Shown in pieces: positions 7,486 to 16,051 of a stretch of DNA of 40,325 nt. The notes below the pieces were generated by a model that searched no databases, had not been told where the DNA came from, and saw only the letters and a list, made by a program, of their open reading frames with translations. Both the position numbers and the translations under genes were made by a program. Source of the DNA: an uncultured Brevundimonas sp. (GTDB taxonomy: Bacteria > Pseudomonadota > Alphaproteobacteria > Caulobacterales > Caulobacteraceae); the NCBI RefSeq assembly GCF_947305955.1, contig NZ_CAMZFB010000024.1, forward strand, positions 1 through 40,325, given 5' to 3'. Each line of letters starts with the position of its first letter. Positions within the stretch are counted from its first letter, which is position 1.

Positions 7486-9276
7486 TCAGATTAGCGCCTC
7501 GAATTGGTCCACCAGATGCTCCAATCGCTTGGTGCCGATGGTCCAGAAGGCCGGATCGCGCGGGTTCAGGCCGAACGGCTCCAGCGCCTCGACATAGGTT
7601 TTCGACCCGCCATTGGCCAACAGCTCGCGGTACAGGGGCGTAAAGGCTGCGGGGTCTTTCGCCCGCGTTTCCATCAGCGCCGCCACCAGCAGGTCACCAA
7701 AGGCATAGGCGTACACATAGAAGGGCGAATGGACGAAGTGGCTGACATAGGCCCACCAGTTCTCATAGCCCGTCAGGTCCACCGCCGGGCCGAGGCTGGC
7801 GCTCAGTTCTTCGGTCCAAATCTGGTTTATCCGCTCGACGGAGACTTCGCCCTTGGCGCGTTCGTCATGGAAGCGGGTTTCAAAGCGGTGGAAGGCGATC
7901 TGGCGCACCACCGTGTTCAGCCCATCCTCGATCCGGCCCGCCAGCAGAGCGCGGCGGTCTTCATCGGTTGCCTCGGCCAATAGACGGTCGAACGTCAGCC
8001 CCTCGGCAAAGATGGAGGCGGTTTCCGCCAGCGTCAGCGGCGTGTCGGCCAACAGACCGCCCTGCCCCGCCGCCAGCGTCTGGTGAACGCCGTGGCCCAG
8101 TTCGTGCGCCAGCGTCAGCACATCGCGGCGCTCGCCCATCCAATTCAGGAAGACATAGGGGTGGGTGCCCGCCGTAACGGGGTGCGAATAGGCACCCGAC
8201 TGTTTACCCGCACGCGGACGCGCATCGATCCACGGGCGCTCGAAGAACCAGTTGGCGCGTTCGGCAAAGTCGCCGCCCAGATCGGCAAAGCTGCTGAGGA
8301 CCAGTTCCTTGCCGCCCTGCCAGTCATAGGTCTTCGATCCAGCCTGACCGATGGGCGCGTTGCGGTCCCAGTGGTTCAGCTTGTCCTTGCCCATCAGCTT
8401 GGCCTTCAGGGCGTAATAGCGGTGGGCGATGCGCGGATAGGCCTTGGCCACAGCCTCGGCCATGGCGTCCACCGATTCACCGTGAACCTCATTGGCCAGA
8501 TGGCGGCTGTCCGCGGGGCGTTTGAAGCCGCGCTTCTTGTCCTCCAGCGCCTTTTCCGCAGCGATAGTGTTCAGCACCATGCCCATGGTGCGGGTGATGC
8601 CGTTGAACGCCTCGGTCATAGCCTTGCCAGCCGCAGCGCGCTTGGCCTCGTCCTTGTCGGTCAGGCGGTTCAAGCCTTCGGACAAGGTCAGCTTCTCGCC
8701 GTCCACATCGGCCCGCAGTGCCGCCAGGGTCTCGTCGAACAGGCGCGACCACTGGGCTTGCAGCGGGCCGCGCTCGGCGATGAAGGTTTCCAGCTCTTCG
8801 GACAGTTCGTGCGGCTTCATGGCGCGCAAACGGCGCAGCCACGGTGCCCAGCGGCGGGCAGGTTCATGCGCTTCGAGAGCGGCCTTCACGGCCTCGTCGT
8901 CGAGTTGGTTGATTTCCAGCGTCACCCAGACGCTCGGGGTTGCGATGGCCGTGATCTTTTCGCGCACATCGGCTTCGAAGCTCTGGGCCTGTGCATTCTC
9001 GCGGTCGGTAGAGGCACCGAGGAAGGCAAAGGCCCCCAGACCACCGAGGATCTCGCTGGCCTCCTCATAGGTGCGGATCACCTCGTCCAGCGCCTGTCCC
9101 AGTGCGGCACCCGACAGGCCGCCCAGCTTGCCCTGATAGGTATTGAGCTTGTCCACCAGCGCACGGGCGCGATCCAGATCGGTCTGGATGCGGGCATCCT
9201 CACGCGAGGCATAAAGGTCGGACAGGTCCCACAACGGGGCGTCGGCGAATTCGGTCGGCTTGACGGGCGCGTTCAT
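7486..9276 (-). CDS. pepF: M3 family oligoendopeptidase (PepF-like)
   Basis: This is a 596-residue zinc metallopeptidase of the M3B group, which cleaves peptides in the cytoplasm. The zinc site is visible near residue 390 as LAHELGHGVHQTLA (HExxH with E and both His). The third ligand region follows about 25 residues later in LTLAETASIFAEGLTFDRLL. The N-terminal helical half (PLWDLSDLYASREDARIQTDL) is typical of PepF proteins. Length and motifs are complete. No good Shine-Dalgarno precedes ATG 9276. The gene is divergent from the DUF4153 remnant at 9384, with about 100 bp between them. Confidence 0.93.
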   Translation of the reverse strand: MNAPVKPTEFADAPLWDLSDLYASREDARIQTDLDRARALVDKLNTYQGKLGGLSGAALGQALDEVIRTYEEASEILGGLGAFAFLGASTDRENAQAQSFEADVREKITAIATPSVWVTLEINQLDDEAVKAALEAHEPARRWAPWLRRLRAMKPHELSEELETFIAERGPLQAQWSRLFDETLAALRADVDGEKLTLSEGLNRLTDKDEAKRAAAGKAMTEAFNGITRTMGMVLNTIAAEKALEDKKRGFKRPADSRHLANEVHGESVDAMAEAVAKAYPRIAHRYYALKAKLMGKDKLNHWDRNAPIGQAGSKTYDWQGGKELVLSSFADLGGDFAERANWFFERPWIDARPRAGKQSGAYSHPVTAGTHPYVFLNWMGERRDVLTLAHELGHGVHQTLAAGQGGLLADTPLTLAETASIFAEGLTFDRLLAEATDEDRRALLAGRIEDGLNTVVRQIAFHRFETRFHDERAKGEVSVERINQIWTEELSASLGPAVDLTGYENWWAYVSHFVHSPFYVYAYAFGDLLVAALMETRAKDPAAFTPLYRELLANGGSKTYVEALEPFGLNPRDPAFWTIGTKRLEHLVDQFEALI

Positions 9277-9320
9277 AGTTCAAGGTTTTGGGGATCAGCC
9301 GCGCCCATGGCAAGGCCCTG

Positions 9321-9360
9321 TTGACGAACATTGACTTGTCGCAACGCTGTTCTCTGTCAT
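9321..9360 (+). promoter_or_regulatory. Promoter-like block, copy 1 of a repeated element
   Basis: The 19-mer ttgacgaacattgacttgt (9321-9339) is repeated exactly at 10525-10543, upstream of the second DUF4153 gene. In both copies the word ctgtcatc follows at the same distance (15 nt from the end of the 19-mer). The block holds two TTGAC words ten bases apart, each resembling a -35 box. It is probably a promoter plus operator duplicated together with the gene. The exact -10 is unclear. Confidence 0.55.
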
Positions 9361-9383
9361 CGTGATGTCGCCCAGTATCCCCC

Positions 9384-10513
9384 ATGCGAGCGACCATGTC
9401 CCCCAACGCCCTATTGTCGTCGCGCCGTCATCGCCTTTTCATCCGTCTGGTTATCGGACTGGTTCAGGGATTGGTCCTGGACAGCGTCGACCGCACCCCG
9501 ATGAGCCTCAGCGCACAAGGACTGACGCTCACCCTGATCGGCCTGCTTCTGCCCGTGGTCTGGCTGGAGTGTATGGGTCGCTTGCCGCAAACGCGGACCG
9601 TGGTGTGGGCCATCGCGGCCAGCTTGGTGATCATTGCGTTCGGCCTGCTCGGCGCAATGTCTCCCTACCGCATTTTTCCGGTCCGTGGGCAGTGGGCTGC
9701 CTTCCGTTAGCGCTCATCGCGCTTCACAGCATTATCGAAGGGCGCGACGTGTGGACCACCGGAACGCGCTTGGCGCTGGCCTCGCTATGCGTCCTGATCT
9801 TCTGGCTTTTGGTGCTGGCCATCGGCGCTCTGGCCGCATCGACCGGCATATCGGGACAGCTTCCAATGCCCGCGCCACATGTTTGGATCATCGTCGGATC
9901 ACCGATTGCACTGGCCCTTGGGTTTGAACAGGCTGACCGATGGAGTGGCGCAATTGAACGGTTCAGACAGTCATTTCTGACGCTACTGAGTTTCCTGCTG
10001 CCCGTCGCGGTTGTCGTCGCGGGCGTAATGGGTCTCGCCCTGGGTATCGGGCATCTGCTGAACCTGCCGTTCGGCCGGCATCCGGCGGGCCCGCTGTTGA
10101 TTGCAACCGCCGCGCTACACGTTCTGACGCATGCCGCGCTTCAACGGGATGAGATTGCAGCCAAATGGCCCCGCATCGGCACGATCCTGATCCTGCCGAT
10201 TGCCTTCTTCGCAGCCTATGCGGTTCTGACCCGCGTCGCGCAGTACGGTTTCACGACCGAGCGGGTACTGGGTCTGGCCGCAGCCGTCATCGCTCTGGTG
10301 TACGGCTTGTCCTATCTATCGAGGTCACGGTGCCGAGAAAGCTGGGCATGCCTCGCCCTTGCCGTTTTCATAGCGATCGTCATGTTGGCGTTCGCCAGCC
10401 CATGGCTGAACCCGTCCATCATCGCCTATGAAAGCCAAGCCGCGCGTCTGGCGGCGGGCGAGATCACGCAGGATGAGTTCGAAACCACGACGCGCAGGAT
10501 GACGATCCTCTAG
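9384..10513 (+). pseudogene. DUF4153 membrane protein, copy 1, frameshifted
   Basis: Two overlapping frames together make one DUF4153-like membrane protein. The first part (from ATG 9384, ending at TAG 9708-9710) includes LFIRLVIGLVQGLVLDSVDRTP. The second part reads on in the -1 frame from about 9680 to 10513, beginning near LPLALIALHSIIEG and ending SQAARLAAGEITQDEFE. Comparison with the paralogue downstream places the shift around the T-run at 9671-9678, consistent with loss of one base. The joined protein would have about 375 residues and about ten spans. It lacks the C-terminal tail of copy 2. DUF4153 proteins are of unknown function. A sequencing error is possible, but the neighbour is also broken. 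Confidence 0.75.
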
Positions 10514-10524
10514 CCCGTTCGCCT

Positions 10525-10565
10525 TTGACGAACATTGACTTGTGACCTTTCGGTTATCTGTCATC
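10525..10565 (+). promoter_or_regulatory. Promoter-like block, copy 2 of the repeated element
   Basis: This is an exact repeat of the 19-mer found at 9321-9339, again followed 15 nt later by ctgtcatc (10558-10565). It lies 12 bp after the copy 1 stop and about 57 bp before the start of the second DUF4153 gene. Sequence between the two conserved words differs between copies, so the matched words were probably kept by selection or the duplication is recent only in part. It is likely the promoter of copy 2. Confidence 0.55.
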
Positions 10566-10599
10566 CTTCACGCCTCAAGAGGTTGCAGGGGCTAGACCG

Positions 10600-12336
10600 A
10601 TGGACCACCTGTTTTTGCCGAGTGCGGGATCAACCTTGGGGCGCTCGCCGGATCGTCGGGGTGGCAGCCTGCTTGTGCCGCGCCTGATCATCGGATTGAT
10701 CCAGGGGGCGCTGCTCTACGGCTTTTATCGGTACACCTCCTATGATGCCTTTGATCTGGGTGAGGTGTCCGGCCCCTTGGCGGCATGGGTGCTGATTGCC
10801 GCCTATGCGCCCCCGCTATGGCTGGCCGTGATCGGACAGCTTCCCCTACGCGGTGCCGTGATCTGGGCCGCCATCGGGACGGCGGTCCTCGGGCTTATGG
10901 GCTTGGCCAGCGGCGTTCTGCCTGATGGCAGCCACAGCTTTGAAGTCATGATCCTCTGCCTGCCCGCCGCCCTGTTCTGTGCCCACCATCTGGTCGTGAC
11001 GGGTATGCGGGCCGGAGAGTTGGTCGCGCCCTATCCCGACTATTACGAACAGGCGTGGACCAACGGCATACAGCTGGCGCTGTAGATTCTGTATCTGGTG
11101 GCCTTCTGGATCATCATGTTTTTGGGCGCGGCCCTTTTCAACGCGATCGGCATCAGCTTCGTCGAGCAGATCATCGAGAACAAAGCCTTCGTCTTCTTTG
11201 CGTCGTCGCTGGTGTTCGCGCTGGGCGTAGAGCTTACGGACGTTCGCGATGGATTGACCCAAGGCATCCGCACGGTTGCTCTGACCCTGTTATCGTGGCT
11301 GCTTCCGGTGGCCGTGCTGCTGGCCGCTGCATTCCTGATCACCCTGCCCTTTGCAGGCCTATCGCAACTCAGCTCCTCGCTCAGCCCTGCGGGTCTGATG
11401 CTCGCCGCCTCGGCAGGCCTGATCATCCTGATCAATACCGTCTATCAGGATGGCGAACAGCATCTGTCGGGATCGCCCGTCCTGCGCATGATCATGCGTG
11501 TGGGCTGCGTGTTGCTGCTGCCAATGACCGCCTTTGCCCTTTGGGCCGTTAGCGTGCGGATTGGCCAATACGGCCTGACAGTCGAGCGGATCGTGGCTGT
11601 CGTCAGCGCCGTGATCGGTCTGCTCTACAGCCTTGGGTATGCCGCCGCGCAACTGCCCCGTCGCGCCCGCGCAGGGGGCTGGCTGCCGACACTTGAGCTG
11701 ACCAATGTGGTGGTCGGTGCCATCACCGCCCTGACGCTGGTGGCGTTCTCGACGCCGTGGCTGAATCCCGTCCAGCTTTCTATCTCCAGCCAGATCGCCC
11801 GCCTAAAGGACCCGAACCTTCAGGCCGATGATGTACCCTATTACTGGCTGGCCAATAATGCGGGGCCGCGCGGCCGCGCTGCGCTGGACAGCCTCGCAGC
11901 TTCGCCCAACGCCGCCATTGCCGAACGTGCCAAGCAGGCGCGCGAAAACAGCACGTTCAACCGTCGCGGTCCTGCAAAGGGCTTCATCGTCTTTCCAGAG
12001 GGAACCACGCCCCCGGAAGGCTTCATCAGGGATGGTCTCTGCTTTGTCGATACCTGCCCTGCTCGCATCGTCGATTTCGACAACGATGGGGAGGGCGAGG
12101 TCTTGTTGAGACACGGCCCTAGCTTTGCCGTGTTCAAACGGGATTCCAGCGGTCAGTGGGCCGAAATCGGCACACTGGAAAATGCGCCGTCCTGCAAACA
12201 CTCGCCTCTCAGCGGTGAGGAAATGGATTCGTCCGATTTGAAACCCTTACCGCCGAAATCGGTGCCTTCCTTCGAGATCGCGGGCAAGACGTTTGAATTC
12301 ACGGCCAAATTGGATTGCCCAATAACAGAGAATTAA
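10600..12336 (+). pseudogene. DUF4153 membrane protein, copy 2, in-frame amber stop
   Basis: A single frame runs from ATG 10600 to 12336 but carries a TAG at 11083-11085, after 161 residues. The sequence continues in the same frame directly after it with a membrane span (ILYLVAFWIIMFLGAALF) that matches the family and the paralogue upstream. The N-terminal part has LLVPRLIIGLIQGALLYGFYRYT, a hallmark of DUF4153. Without the stop the protein would have 578 residues: about ten spans, then a periplasmic-type tail from about 415 with SQIARLKDPNLQADD and a C-terminal beta-rich domain with CFVDTCPARIVDFDNDGEGE. A CAG-to-TAG change would explain it. Reinitiation at GTG 11098 or suppression cannot be excluded. 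Confidence 0.8.
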
Positions 12337-12382
12337 GCCTAGCCATTAACTTAACACCCTCTGGCGGGAAACCTGATCTTCA

Positions 12383-12409
12383 CTCGTGTCGTTTAGGGAC
12401 AGACACGAG
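12383..12409. promoter_or_regulatory. Inverted repeat upstream of the tacA-like gene
   Basis: The words ctcgtgtc (12383-12390) and gacacgag (12402-12409) form a perfect 8-bp inverted repeat with 11 bases between, about 65 bp before the start of the sigma-54 activator gene. No T-run follows, so a terminator for the preceding pseudogene is less likely than an operator. The binding protein is unknown. Confidence 0.4.
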
Positions 12410-12472
12410 CGATGACCGTCACATGTCAAAAATAGACGGCATCCAGTGGTGATTTTAGGGGGGTGTCCGCCC

Positions 12473-13945
12473 ATGGCCAAAACTGTTCTCGTCGTTGACG
12501 ACGATCCTACGCAACGCCGCCTGATTCAGGCTGTGCTCGAGCGCGAAGGCTATGCGGTCGTTCATGCCGAAAATGGTGGCGAGGCCATCGACCGCCTGAC
12601 CAAGGGCGGCGGCGCAGACGTCGTGTTGCTGGACCTTGTGATGCCGGGTGGTCCGTCGGGCCTTGAAACGCTGGCGGAACTGCGCACCGCCGGTGTCAGC
12701 ACGCCCGTCATCGTTCTGACGGCCAACGGCGGCATTGAAACCGTGGTCAAGGCCATGCAGGCCGGCGCGCAGGACTTCTTCATCAAGCCGGTCGGCCCTG
12801 AGCGCCTGCTGGTGGGAGTCCGCAACGCCCTGCAAATGACCCAGCTGACCGCCGAGATCGGCCGTCTGAAGAAGCGCAGCACCGGACGCACCAGCTTTGA
12901 CGACATCGTCGGCGACAGCCCGCCCATGCGGATGGTCAAGGCGCTGGGTGCCCGTGCGGCCAAATCGTCCATTCCCGTCCTCATCACCGGCGAAAGCGGC
13001 GTGGGTAAGGAAGTCATCGCCCGCGCACTGCACGGGGCCAGCCCCCGCGCGGGCAAGCCCTTTGTGGCCGTGAACTGCGGCGCCCTGCCCGCCAATCTGG
13101 TGGAATCCATCCTGTTCGGACACGAAAAGGGAGCCTTCACCGGCGCGCATGAAAAGCATGCGGGCAAGTTCGTGGAGGCCAACGGCGGCACCCTGTTCCT
13201 CGATGAGATCGGCGAACTGCCGCTGGACATTCAGGTCAAGCTCCTGCGCGCCCTACAGGAAGGCGAGGTCGATCCGGTGGGCGGCAAGCGCCCCGTAAAG
13301 GTCGATGTCCGCATCGTCTCGGCCACCAACCGCGATCCGGCCCAACAGGTGAAGGAAGGGGCTTTCCGCGAGGACCTGTTCTATCGCCTGAACGTCTTCC
13401 CGATCGAGGCCCCTGCCCTGCGCGAGCGGCGCGAGGACATTCCGGCCCTGATCGACCACTTCATCACGCGCTTCAACATCGAGGAGAGCAAGCGCATCGT
13501 CGGTTGTTCGCCCGAGACGATGGCCCTGCTTCAGGCCTATGACTGGCCCGGCAATGTGCGCCAGTTGGAGAACACCATCTATCGCGCGCTGGTGCTGGCC
13601 GACTCGCCGCTGCTGCAGCCGCACGACTTTCCGGCCCTCTCGGGCGTTGCCGCGCCTCTGGATGCGCCTGTCAGTATTCCGGAAGGTCCCGATGGCGAGG
13701 CGATTGCCACGCAGGCCACCGCCACGTCCACGGCTGCGGCACCGGACAGCCCCGTTCGCATCACCGACGAGCGCGGCCACGTCCGCACGCTGGAAGAGAT
13801 CGAGCGCGACCTGATCCAGCACGCCATCGAGGTCTATTCGGGCCACATGTCCGAGATCGCCCGCCGCCTCGGCATCGGACGCTCGACCCTATACCGCAAG
13901 GTCCGCGAACAGGGCCTAGAGGACCACATCAAGGAAGCGGGCTAA
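12473..13945 (+). CDS. tacA: NtrC-family sigma-54 response regulator, TacA-like
   Basis: The product has 490 residues with three domains. Residues 1-120 are a receiver with phospho-acceptor Asp54 (VVLLDLVMPG) and Lys105. Residues about 140-375 are an AAA+ sigma-54 activator domain with Walker A GESGVGKE (173-180), the sigma-54 contact loop GAFTGA (220-225) and Walker B TLFLDE. The C-terminus is a Fis-type helix-turn-helix (EIARRLGIGRSTLYRKVREQG). In Caulobacter the protein with this start (MAKTVLVVDDDPTQRRLI as I recall it) and layout is TacA, which is phosphorylated through ShkA-ShpA and drives stalk genes. I chose ATG 12473 over an upstream in-frame start because AGGGGGG precedes it. The specific TacA identity is inferred; the class is certain. 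Confidence 0.9.
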   Translation: MAKTVLVVDDDPTQRRLIQAVLEREGYAVVHAENGGEAIDRLTKGGGADVVLLDLVMPGGPSGLETLAELRTAGVSTPVIVLTANGGIETVVKAMQAGAQDFFIKPVGPERLLVGVRNALQMTQLTAEIGRLKKRSTGRTSFDDIVGDSPPMRMVKALGARAAKSSIPVLITGESGVGKEVIARALHGASPRAGKPFVAVNCGALPANLVESILFGHEKGAFTGAHEKHAGKFVEANGGTLFLDEIGELPLDIQVKLLRALQEGEVDPVGGKRPVKVDVRIVSATNRDPAQQVKEGAFREDLFYRLNVFPIEAPALRERREDIPALIDHFITRFNIEESKRIVGCSPETMALLQAYDWPGNVRQLENTIYRALVLADSPLLQPHDFPALSGVAAPLDAPVSIPEGPDGEAIATQATATSTAAAPDSPVRITDERGHVRTLEEIERDLIQHAIEVYSGHMSEIARRLGIGRSTLYRKVREQGLEDHIKEAG

Positions 13946-13963
13946 GCCCCTCCCCGAACCTTC

Positions 13964-14007
13964 AAACCGGTTCCAGCCCATAGCGGTTGGGACCGGTTTT
14001 TCTTTTC
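13964..14007 (+). terminator. Rho-independent terminator after tacA-like gene
   Basis: A 15-bp stem with two G-T wobble pairs (13964-13978 with 13985-13999) and a six-base loop is followed by a T-rich tail (tt c tttt). It lies about 20 bp after the stop codon of the sigma-54 activator. Confidence 0.85.
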
Positions 14008-14104
14008 AGGGTCTCCCCCCTGCCGATCACGATGTTCGGCAACTTGGAACGGTGCATCAGGCGTGCTGAAACACGTTGTTCCGTGAATCAGTCCGAGAGT
14101 TTCC

Positions 14105-14773
14105 ATGTCCAGCTTGTCCCTATCCACGCTCGCGGTGTCTGCGGCCTGCGTGGGTGCGCTGTCCTTGTCCGCTTGCAGCCAGCCGTCAGCAGGCGGTGAA
14201 GATGCCAAACCTGCCGCTGGAGCGGGTTCCGTGGCCATCCCCGCCTCGTGCAAAGATCACTATATGCTGCCCGCCATGCCCGAGCCTGTCGCATTGGCTG
14301 GCAAGCCCCTGACCGAGGTCACGTGCGAAGCCTTCACCATCGAAATGGTCTGGGGCGAGGCGGGAAGCAGTTCCTCGATTGTCATCGTCGATTCCCAGGG
14401 CCCGCTGGGCGATATTCCCGACAGCCTGAAGGGCATGACCGAGGCCGCCCGCAGCCTGCCACTAGAGAGCGTGAAGACCGCCCACATCATGATCGAGGGT
14501 GTCGAGGCGCTGGCCAAGTCCACTCCGGCCGCCATGGCCGAACAGGGCGGTCCGGACTTCATCCCGACAATCAAGGACCAAGGCGGGATGCGTTATTCCA
14601 TCGGCGTCGAACCCAAGCCCAGCGGCGGTCAGGTCGGCAGCCTGCTGGGCAATGTCAGAGACCGCTATGCCGTGACCATGGAAATCGAGAGCGATAGCCT
14701 CATCGGGCTGGCAGCGGGCGAAGCGGCCTATGCCCCCATGCTGGCGGCCATGCGTATCAACAAGCTGCCATAG
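14105..14773 (+). CDS. Putative lipoprotein of unknown function
   Basis: The product has 222 residues with a lipoprotein signal peptide: the hydrophobic run STLAVSAACVGALSLSAC gives a lipobox LSAC with Cys24. A small-residue linker follows (QPSAGGEDAKPAAGAGS), then a globular domain from about residue 45 with two further cysteines (SCKDHY and VTCEAF). No membrane span follows the signal. Rising hydrophobic and polar alternation near VWGEAGSSSSIVIVDSQG suggests beta strands. No family is recognised. It is convergent with the basic protein gene at 14776, with two bases between the stops. Confidence 0.65.
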   Translation: MSSLSLSTLAVSAACVGALSLSACSQPSAGGEDAKPAAGAGSVAIPASCKDHYMLPAMPEPVALAGKPLTEVTCEAFTIEMVWGEAGSSSSIVIVDSQGPLGDIPDSLKGMTEAARSLPLESVKTAHIMIEGVEALAKSTPAAMAEQGGPDFIPTIKDQGGMRYSIGVEPKPSGGQVGSLLGNVRDRYAVTMEIESDSLIGLAAGEAAYAPMLAAMRINKLP

Positions 14774-14775
14774 AT

Positions 14776-15156
14776 CTATTCGTCGTTGATATCGCGTGAG
14801 GGGTAAGGCTTACGTGCCCCTCGCCTGCGTTGGGCCGGCCCCGTCTCCTCACCATTAGCCTTTTTCTTCGGGCTAAAGCGGTCTTCGCCGTTAGCCTTTT
14901 TCGCAATCTCTTTGAGCTTTCGCCCCTGCATGGCCGAGAGCGCCTGACCGGGCGCGCCCAGCTCGGGGTCGCCGAAAGCGCGGCCGTGTTCTTTGACGCG
15001 CTCGCTGACCGAGGTCAGGAACTCGTCCTCCCATTCGGACAGCGAAACGCCCGCCTTCTCTGCCGAGCGGCGGGCGCGCTTGAGAGCGTTCAAGGCCGCC
15101 CGCTGGGCCGCCTTGCGCTGTAACTCATAGGGACTGGCAGGAGGCTTTCGCTTCAA
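14776..15156 (-). CDS. Basic protein of unknown function with internal repeat
   Basis: The product has 126 residues, strongly basic and probably partly disordered. Residues 5-45 are Ala/Arg-rich helix (ELQRKAAQRAALNALKRARRSAEKAG), followed by an acidic stretch (SLSEWEDEFLTSVSERV). The C-terminal third contains a short tandem repeat, KKANGEDRFSPKKKANGEETGP, mirrored at DNA level by a repeated word around 14847-14910. The basic tail could bind nucleic acid. It ends 2 bases from the opposing lipoprotein stop and starts 16 bp after the gapR stop, so it may be cotranscribed with gapR. No family is recognised. Confidence 0.65.
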   Translation of the reverse strand: MKRKPPASPYELQRKAAQRAALNALKRARRSAEKAGVSLSEWEDEFLTSVSERVKEHGRAFGDPELGAPGQALSAMQGRKLKEIAKKANGEDRFSPKKKANGEETGPAQRRRGARKPYPSRDINDE

Positions 15157-15172
15157 GCCGTGGCCCGTCGGA

Positions 15173-15442
15173 TCAGATTTCGCCCAGAGCCGACAGGTAC
15201 AGGTCGAGGATGGCTTCCTCTTCCTGACGCTTGGCGCGGTCCTGCTTGCGGATGCGGATGACCTTGCGAAGGACCTTCACGTCATAGCCCTCGCCCTTGG
15301 CCTCGGCGAAGACCTCCTTCATGTCTTCCATGACGGCTTTCTTGTCTTCTTCGAGACGCTCGATGCGCTCGATGATGGTACGCAGACGGCCTTGGGCCGC
15401 GGCGGTCATGACGTCTGGGTTTTCGAAGGATGCGTCGTCCAA
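15173..15442 (-). CDS. gapR: GapR/DUF2312 nucleoid-associated protein (TTG start)
   Basis: This is an 89-residue, mostly coiled-coil protein. It matches the GapR family by the pattern LRTIIERIERLEEDKKAVMEDMKEVFAEAKGEG and the basic tail KVLRKVIRIRKQDRAKRQEEEAILDLYLSAL. In Caulobacter GapR binds overtwisted, AT-rich DNA ahead of replication forks and behind RNA polymerase. The start is TTG at 15442, with a consensus GGAGG five bases upstream. An internal ATG at residue 12 has no such site. Three GANTC methylation sites lie upstream (15520-15560). The gene lies between a basic unknown protein gene and rpmJ, all on the minus strand. Confidence 0.93.
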   Translation of the reverse strand: MDDASFENPDVMTAAAQGRLRTIIERIERLEEDKKAVMEDMKEVFAEAKGEGYDVKVLRKVIRIRKQDRAKRQEEEAILDLYLSALGEI

Positions 15443-15519
15443 GGGGACCTCCGGCGAACTTGCGGAAAAGAAGGATTGGGTGGCGACTAATCACGCCCGC
15501 GCCAAAGGCTCAACCCACA

Positions 15520-15560
15520 GATTCGAAAAACACCGTAGCGGATTCGACCGAGGCTGATTC
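15520..15560. promoter_or_regulatory. Cluster of three GANTC sites upstream of gapR
   Basis: gattc occurs at 15520-15524, 15541-15545 and 15556-15560, three times in 41 bases, between gapR and the rpmJ terminator. GANTC is the target of the cell-cycle methylase CcrM in Caulobacterales. Grouped sites in a promoter often go with cell-cycle dependent transcription. The sites are seen; the regulation is inference. Confidence 0.5.
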
Positions 15561-15568
15561 CAGGTACG

Positions 15569-15599
15569 AAAAAGGCCATGGACCGGAGCCCATGGCCTT
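15569..15599 (-). terminator. Rho-independent terminator after rpmJ
   Basis: On the minus strand a 10-bp stem (15590-15599 with 15572-15581, eight-base loop) is followed by a run of T residues (complement of 15569-15573). It lies 65 bp after the rpmJ stop and separates rpmJ from gapR. Confidence 0.8.
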
Positions 15600-15663
15600 G
15601 TGGATCTGTTGGTCCACCAACTCGACATCCAGCGAAATCAAATCCGCGGGGGTCTCGCGTTTC

Positions 15664-15789
15664 TTAGCCTTGCTTGGCCTTGAAGCGCGGATCGGTCTTG
15701 TTGATCACGTACAGAACGCCCTTGCGGCGAACGATTTTGCAGTCGCGGTGGCGACCCTTGAGCGACTTCAGCGAGCTACGGACCTTCAT
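15664..15789 (-). CDS. rpmJ: 50S ribosomal protein L36
   Basis: This 41-residue gene is easily missed. The protein begins [20 protein letters not shown] and continues [21 protein letters not shown], the standard form of L36 in Alphaproteobacteria. It is rich in Lys and Arg and binds 23S rRNA in the large subunit. Only one cysteine is present, so this is the zinc-free version of L36 rather than the CxxC type. The gene has its own terminator and about 260 bp of upstream DNA that should hold its promoter. It stands alone, away from the main ribosomal operons, as is common for this form. Confidence 0.95.
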   Translation of the reverse strand: MKVRSSLKSLKGRHRDCKIVRRKGVLYVINKTDPRFKAKQG

Positions 15790-16051
15790 GGTCGGACGTC
15801 CCGTATGATTGGAGGCCCGTGAGGGCGGAAAAATAACGAAGCCGCGAGCAAACCCGCGGCGGAGCGGTGCCTATAGAGAGCTATGGGGCTGACGTCAACA
15901 TCCAGACGTCTTTTTACAGCGCTCCAACGGCGTGGAAACCACCGTATCTACGGGAATTGCGCCAGAAGTTTAACGGCCATTAAGTCTTTTGAACGAAACC
16001 CCTTTTGCTTTCGCGCACTTGTGACTGGTCGAGAAAATTAGGAACGTTAGC

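Noticed and set aside
9671..9680. Programmed -1 frameshift at the T-run in DUF4153 copy 1
   Set aside because: The zero-frame codons are ATT TTT, not a canonical X XXY YYZ slippery site, and no stimulator hairpin was evident. A deletion in the T-run is simpler.
12383..12409. Inverted repeat as a terminator of DUF4153 copy 2
   Set aside because: No T-run follows, and its distance from the downstream start suits an operator better. Kept as a regulatory site with low confidence.
15970..15983. CtrA-like TTAA repeat upstream of the lytic transglycosylase
   Set aside because: The two TTAA words are six bases apart rather than seven, so it does not fit the standard CtrA box. I cannot support it from sequence alone.
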